Assembly: GCA_003254905.1 (NCBI GenBank)
Contig: QANU01113210.1
Span: 62,001-126,000, forward strand
DNA length: 64,000 bases
Direction of reading: 5' to 3'
DNA from: Nissolia schottii
Lineage: Eukaryota > Streptophyta > Magnoliopsida > Fabales > Fabaceae
Shown: positions 58,202-64,000 of the stretch, one piece after another
How positions within the stretch are numbered: the stretch's first letter is position 1
Layout of the letters: each line of letters starts with the position of its first letter
Notes under the pieces: generated by a model
Told to the model about the DNA's origin: nothing
Seen by the model: only the letters and a program-made list of their open reading frames with translations
Database searches by the model: none
Position numbers and translations under genes: made by a program

Positions 58202-60707
58202 NATGCTTCACTGAAACTTCTAAAAAAAAAAATCAAAAGAAGAAAAATAAGAGTAGACGACATACATAATGTTGATTTAGAATTTGCAGATATTATATTT
58301 GATGACAAACATTGTGTAAACTTTACTAATGTGTGTATTAAGTGTTTCATCAAAAATAAAAGCTAAGACCCAAAATATACATTACTCACACAAAGAAGAA
58401 GGCTATCATAATTGACCCAGCAAAAATTGTGGCCCAAAGTATGTATAAAAAATCGGGAAAGGGGAATAAGGAAACTCACGGCCCAAATGAAAAAAGAAAG
58501 ACCAAAGTTGTGTGAAGAAAGGAAAGGTAGGATGGGACAAAATTTGGGAAAACAAATTGAAAAAAAAAAAAGGAAAGAAAAAGTGACTTAAAGTCATCAG
58601 CTAATGGAAAAGAAAATAAAGAAAGAGAAGTCAATCAAAGAAAGAGATTAACAATGATAAGACTACAAAAAGGGAAGCTTGGGAAAATAAAATCACTATT
58701 TCCCACATGGTCAGGACTTCTTTGGGAAAGGAAGAAAGAAAAAGAAAGAGGAAGAAGACATGGAATCAATGACCCTGCAAATATGGAAACTACACGAAAA
58801 ACCTGTCAAGAAAAATGTTAAAGAGGAAATCTCGGGAACAACTTGAAAAGAAAGAAAGTAAAGGGAAGCAAGAAAAGGAAAGTGATGGTGCAACGGTCAA
58901 GAGAAATTAATGGAAGAAAAGGAAGAAAATAAAGAGAGATGAAAAACGTGAGGAAAAACCTCCATTAAAAAGTGTCAACAAAAAACTTGGAAACAATAAA
59001 GGAATAGTTAGTTTCATGAAAATTAAAAGGGGAAAACAAAGCTATATCAAGCAAGAATCATTGAAGAAAAGGGAAAGATGACATGAATGAAGGACATGAC
59101 ATCAAGCTTGAAGAATCTGCTCAAAGACAAGTATAAATAAAACGTTCTTCATCAATCATCAGTGCAGAAAAAAGAGAGAAAAATAGCCCACAATTGATAT
59201 ACATCCTCATGAGCTTCTCCTCTAAATATCTTCTACTCTGAATTGTTTTTCTAGCCTCGGATTTGTGATTTTGTGTTTTGTTCGTTCGTGAGGAAAACTT
59301 GGTTTATTTGAGAGTTTGTTTTGGAAGGAACAGAGAGCTTGAGAGAAATTTTATTTCAAGCTTATGTGTATTTGAAAGTTTGTTTTGTGAATTTTTTTTG
59401 AAGGAGCCATTGGTGTTTGTACTTGAAAGTTTTGTGAAAGAAAAGAATTTTGAGTGTTTTGAAGAACTGGATGTAGATTCCTAGAACTTAGGAATCGAAC
59501 CATTTTAATTCTTGTATGTTCTTCTTTCTTCCCTTCAATATTTACGCTTCCAATCTTTCAAAAAGAAATTTTGTTTTCATTTTGAAAATTTATTTTTCAA
59601 AAACCTTGTCTTCCTGAACACAAGGAGATATCTCCTAAGTTTTAGAAGATAACTTTTTAACTTAAAAAAAAAGTTTAATTTTCGAAAAAATATTTACTTA
59701 AATTCAACCCTCTTCTTTAAGCTACATAAAATCATCACATAATTTAAGAGAACAAAACTATAAACCAAACACTCCAACAAACCAAAATTGGTGAGATCTA
59801 AATTTCAAGATGTGATAATTAATTATACTGAACTCGCCACTGAAAGTAGCGAAAATAATATATTATATTATCATCTTTTCTAGCTTATCTTTAAAAACAC
59901 ATTACTTTGAGTGACAAGCTAATTTTTATTTTTATATTTTTGATGAGAAAAATTAATAAATGTTATTAGGATACTTATTAAAAAAATAGAAAAAAGTATT
60001 TTTTATTAAAATAGTGAGACTTATTAATTTTTCATGCTACATGTATTAAAATTTTTGAAAACTCACTCTTTTTATTACTTAACCAATAATTTTAAGACAT
60101 TAATTAACTAAACTCTTCTTTTATTATATGGTGAGAACGCAGAAACTTAAAGTAGCTGGTTATGATCCATACACCTCATCTAGTGATTTATAAAAAAATA
60201 AAAAAACCACAATTTAATATCCTTAAAACAGATGAATATCACACAAGAGTTTTTAAGTCGAACCTGTGTAGAATCAAGTAGTTGTGAAGAGAACACTTTG
60301 GTAGCACAAACTTTCCTAAGGATCCTCCATTGAGCTGAAGGTGGCATCCACCCCACTGAATATTTGTGGTGGTCATGTGCACGGAGAGTATCTGGGATTT
60401 TCCTATGAGAGAAGATTTGGTCATGTTTTTGGCACACTTCTTTGGCTAATTGTGGAGAGGAAATTACTATGGTGGTTATGGTACCAAGCTTGAGACTTAT
60501 TATTGGCCCATAAGTTTGAGAAAGCTTAGCAAGTGCTCTGTGAGGTTGGGTGCCAAGTTCTAAGATGTTTCCTATGATAGGAAAAGGCCTAGGCCCTGGT
60601 GGAAGTTTAGGGGATTTTGGTGTTAATTTGATGCCTAAGATGGAGATGAGGACATAAATGCTTGCACACACAAAGGAAATTAAAAGAAGAAGCGGAAGGT
60701 AGTCCAT
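55094..60707 (-). CDS. Cytochrome P450, CYP76-like (minus-strand gene 2)
   Basis: Tandem twin of the gene at 50618-54628. Exons 60707-60264, 56492-56037 and 55702-55094 encode 502 residues. Exon 1 differs by about one residue (ISFVCAS for ISFGCAS). Exons 2 and 3 carry scattered changes such as FVHEKC for FVNEKC, IADLCGKPN for IGELGGKPN and AYRSVHIVVAS for AYRTVHIVLAS. The I-helix AGIDTTSI, ETFR and PFGSGRRICPG are intact. Intron 1 has expanded to 3.8 kb by a MITE and a 1.47 kb solo LTR. TTTATATA at 60745-60752 gives a TATA box ~40 bp upstream of the ATG. About 280 bp of upstream sequence (60762-61040) matches that of gene 1, so promoters were duplicated too. Confidence 0.9.
57529..57960. mobile_element. 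432-bp MITE with ~100-bp terminal inverted repeats
   Basis: The first ~100 bases and the reverse complement of the last ~100 are nearly identical (both begin TAACAGAGTGAATAAGC). AGTTG flanks both sides (57524-57528 and 57961-57965). The twin intron at ~53025 lacks it. There is no coding capacity. The superfamily is not clear from a 5-bp duplication. Confidence 0.8.
58174..58202. repeat. TA microsatellite ending in N
   Basis: A (TA)n run of about 28 bp immediately followed by an N at 58202, inside intron 1 of minus-strand gene 2. The corresponding site in gene 1 (~53605) has a shorter ATATATATGTATATAT. The N is probably an unresolved repeat length. Confidence 0.7.
58270..59737 (+). mobile_element. 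Solo LTR, family X copy B (1.47 kb)
   Basis: Starts TGTTGATTTAGAATTTG, ends AAATCATCA, with perfect CATAA duplications (58265-58269 and 59738-59742). The empty site is in the twin gene at ~53688 (CCTACATAATTTAAG). TATAAATA at 59132-59139 divides a long purine-rich U3 from R-U5. A short poly-T or TA tract with an N at 58202 lies just outside. Same family as 29474-31245. Confidence 0.85.
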
Positions 60708-61039
60708 GACTATGGGTTTGCAAAGCATTAATTTCTTTTGAAGTTTTATATATGGAAACACATGGCTTTAGTCAAGGGTTCACATGAACAGTAAAATTAG
60801 ACCAAGTTATGTCACTATTACATATTTTATTTTTAGCAACATTATTAAATTACAGCACATATTGTTTTTATATGATTAAAAAATGTTACTAAAAATATAA
60901 TAATGTTACAAGTCTAGTAAAATATTTTTAAAGATCTTTAGTAACATAACTTCAAGACAACACAAGTGAAAGTATCACTAATGTAAATAACAATACTTCT
61001 CATAATTTAATAATATTTTTTAAATATTACTAAATTTCA

Positions 61040-62050
61040 ATTATATTATGTTCTATTGTCGGGTGTTCGTAGGCGTATGATAAAATTATGCATTGCATTT
61101 GCATTTGCATTTGAGTCTAATCATATACTACATGAACTTTTGAAGTTATATTGAAAGTAAAAAAATAATAGTGTGTTTGTGTGTTTGTGAGGGGGTTGTT
61201 TGGCATATGTGTTGAAGTGGCGGGCTTAGGTGTTATTTTACCAATCAAGTGTGCAGCAGTGCTGATTCAATTGTCCTGCAATCATGGCGTTTCAAAATGG
61301 GGATGAGGTTAAAATAAAAGATTTCACTATTAAATCAATAAAATGGGATGAATTTTATAAGAATGAAATTTCTTACTTTATCCTATAAGATAATGGATCT
61401 TGTTCACGAGTAATTTTTATAGGAAACATAGTTAACTGAACATGAATAGTGTGAGGAAGACGCCTTGATGGAAGCTCCAACGTCTGGACGGAAGTTCCAA
61501 ACGGGTTCCTCGCTTAGAGAGAGTGTTGCGGCGGGGTATACCTACAAAGGCACTCCGACGCCCAAGTAAGCACGAGTATTAGGTGAGTTCTCTAGAAAGG
61601 AAATGAGTGATACCTGGTAATCTTAAGTCATGCACTTTTATAGATGAGTTAGGAGGTTTAGAAAGAGATAGAGTGAGGGGAATTCACATAACAACTTCCC
61701 TAATTTATCTTTTCTCGCTTATCTAGGAGTGGGTTGTGGATTGGGGGAGGAGAAGGTGTCGCTTCCTCTTTAGCCTTGTTGGGCCGTATCAGACCCAGAA
61801 TCTTGGGCTTGCGACCTTCTTCTCCTTTGGGGATTGTGGAACTCTCTTTTTTTGGGCCTGCAGGCGTGAGCGTGTGAGGGAGCTTCTCTTACTCCTTAGT
61901 GGGCTAAAACCCCTATGAGCCCTTTGGGCAAGGTGAGTTTCTTCTTCTTAAAGGGTTAGAGTTTCTTAGAGCTCTTTAGGCAATGTGAGCTTTTCCCCCT
62001 CCTTGGAGAGTTAGAGCTTTCCAAACCCTTGGCCTTTGTTTCGTAACAAA
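61040..62050. other. Possible LTR-like patch
   Basis: Around 61440-61600 the sequence GGGTATACCTACAAAGGCAC followed by TCCGACGCCCAAGTAAG resembles a phrase common in plant LTR retrotransposons. The surrounding 61700-62040 is relatively GC-rich with GGGC/GAGCTT words. No gag or pol coding and no ends were identified, so this is only a pointer. Confidence 0.3.
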
Positions 62051-64000
62051 TATCACTTTAGAGAATCTAAATTCACGTGACTATTTGGCTCTATTGGTAT
62101 TACTACATTTGTGGTTATCTTGTTTCTTCGATTGTTGTCACAAGCATATGCATTTCATTGGTGATCTGCGTTGCTGGCATATAAGTTGGGTTGGTCTAGC
62201 TTTACACATATAGCCTGACTGTTTATTATCTTCCTTCTCAAATAATTGTTCACATTTTTATTTTTGTATTTTCATAAATAATTGTTCACATTTTAAATCT
62301 AAACAACACTATATATTTTCTTTACTATTAAACCCCTATTAAAGAAGCTTATTAAGAGAATAGTAGATGAGAGAGAAAATAGAAAGAAAAGTATTAAATA
62401 AGAATAACTTTGTAAACTAATTCGGTTCTTAACAGCTGCTCTTCGATTCACGCTAGTATTCCTTTATACTCATTTATTTTGTTAAATAAGTTTTTGTCTT
62501 TAAATTTCGAATTTTGATTTTGCATTCTGTTAACTTTTTTAGTTTGAGTTCTCGATAAATTTTTTTCTTTTGGTTTTAGTCTCTCACGTTAAGTTGGAAC
62601 ATCGCAAAACTAAGTTTTAACCGTAGTCAAACATGTTAAATATGGTTAAACGAGACTTAAATTATGGTCAAATTGATTCATGATTCAAACTGGTTTGACC
62701 ATATTTGACCAATTTGACAACCATTAAAACTTTGTTTGACCATGTTTGATAAAATTAAAGTGAAACTCACCCAACTTTCATTTGCTACATTTTTTTTAAT
62801 AGTCCAACTTAACATAGAGACTAAAATAATTTTTTTTATCAAGAAATCAAACAGAAAATTAATAAAGATTCAAAATTAAAATTGGTGATTTATTAAAATA
62901 AAAAAAAACATATTTAGCATTTGTTTTTTTATTTAAATTTTTGTAATAAACACATTCCTTCACGGCAATGGGGCATACATCAGCCCACATTGTTTTAGGC
63001 ATTCATTTTGTGGCCAGCTGTACAATCACCTGCTCCCCTGTGGCCACACAAATAATTTATATACTACAATAAAGAGGATTAATGAAAAACCTTTTTTTAT
63101 ATCCAACTTTTCTTCTTTCATCTTTATCCTCTTTAAAAAAATATGTGTAACTATTTTTTTTCTTGGGTTAAAAATGTCATTATCTTCACATCTACTCACT
63201 GTTTTTCACACTTCATTAATACAGTTTTCAAACTCATTTAACTAATCTTAACATTATTTTTAAACTTTTGTCCTATGAATCTATTTCAACATTTCTCTTT
63301 TTCTACTTGCTAATCTCAATTTTTTAAAATTAAGCAAGACCCTTCCCGTACGTAATTGAAATAGTTGCTAAACTCAATTAAAAATTCTATAGATTCAAGC
63401 CCCGCTAGTAATAAAATAAAGCTTAGTACTTGCTAAACTCAAATAAAAATTCTTTTGCACAATTATTTATAGTTATCAGAATCTATTTTATTAAAAAAGA
63501 AAAAGCTGTCAAATTAGACTCTCAATTTAACTAAATAGACTCGAAATCAACTGGTAGATCAAAACACCGGTACACTGAGTTTCTTTACATAAATAAATAC
63601 ATAAAAATAGAATTTAATTTAAATAAGGATTTGATTGAAATACAATAAATTAGTTTTACATTGTCATTTAATTATCTATCGATACATTAATAAATATAGC
63701 TGATTATTATAATCGTTATTTAAAAAGTTATCTAAATAAAATAAAGAGATTAATTTATATCCACGAATGATATAAATAGTTTTACACTATCATTTAATTA
63801 TATATTATTATTTAACAGACTTTTAAAATAATGAAAGAAAGACTTAATTTTGTTTATATGTAAGTACATAATTAAATATACATGTCAATGTATATAAATT
63901 AATCTTTAACATAAATTGATTAGCATATATTGTAGTGGGAGTGGAACGCACTCCATCTTTCCACGCAGGGGTTTGATTCGAGCAAGTGGAACAAGAACTC
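62051..64000. other. AT-rich region to right edge, no gene seen
   Basis: Long AT-rich DNA with homopolymer runs. No open frame with family resemblance, RNA gene or transposon end was recognised on either strand. Confidence 0.5.

Overview
The window looks like nuclear DNA from a eudicot plant, most probably a legume. Genes are split by AT-rich introns with GT..AG borders, there are nested LTR-retrotransposon remnants, a LINE and inverted-repeat elements, and I see no bacterial gene organisation. The legume assignment rests on how closely the BEACH-family and CYP76 proteins resemble what I know of legume homologues; no search was run.

Layout. (1) 1-8.0 kb, minus strand: the 5' part of a very large BEACH-family gene (C2 type), with four coding exons and a leader intron. 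It runs off the left edge, and its second exon stops at an N beside homopolymers. (2) 8.2-11.8 kb: a decayed LINE on the minus strand, split by a ~1.47 kb LTR-like insertion. (3) 12.66-16.07 kb, plus strand: a complete nine-exon gene for the ribosome-biogenesis protein RRP36. (4) 17.3-20.2 kb: an inverted-repeat element next to a 5'-truncated Ty1-copia element with a 3' LTR. (5) 18.7-41.3 kb: a direct tandem segmental duplication. Each unit carries copia RNase H, the 3' LTR and a complete three-exon cytochrome P450 gene (20.98-28.23 and 35.59-39.25 kb, both plus strand). (6) 42.9-44.4 kb: a Mutator-like foldback element with long inverted arms and a perfect 9-bp target duplication. (7) 45.6-60.7 kb, minus strand: three related P450 loci, one pseudogene and two complete tandem genes. 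(8) 61-64 kb: AT-rich sequence with one LTR-like patch and no gene I can support.

The functional theme of 20-61 kb is a CYP76-type P450 cluster: four apparently intact 502-residue genes and one pseudogene, with the plus-strand pair and the minus-strand group arranged tail to tail. CYP76 enzymes are ER-anchored monooxygenases, often acting on monoterpenols or xenobiotics; the substrate here cannot be read from sequence.

Comparing the near-identical copies exposes filled and empty insertion sites. Solo LTRs of 3.26 kb and 1.77 kb are only in the first plus-strand unit, and a 1.28 kb promoter insertion is only in the second. A 402-bp solo LTR is only in the first minus-strand gene; a 432-bp MITE and a 1.47 kb solo LTR are only in the second. 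I found no unmistakably new biological system. The most interesting signals are these dated insertions, the promoter disruption, and the different position and flanking direct repeats of intron 1 in the two P450 subgroups.
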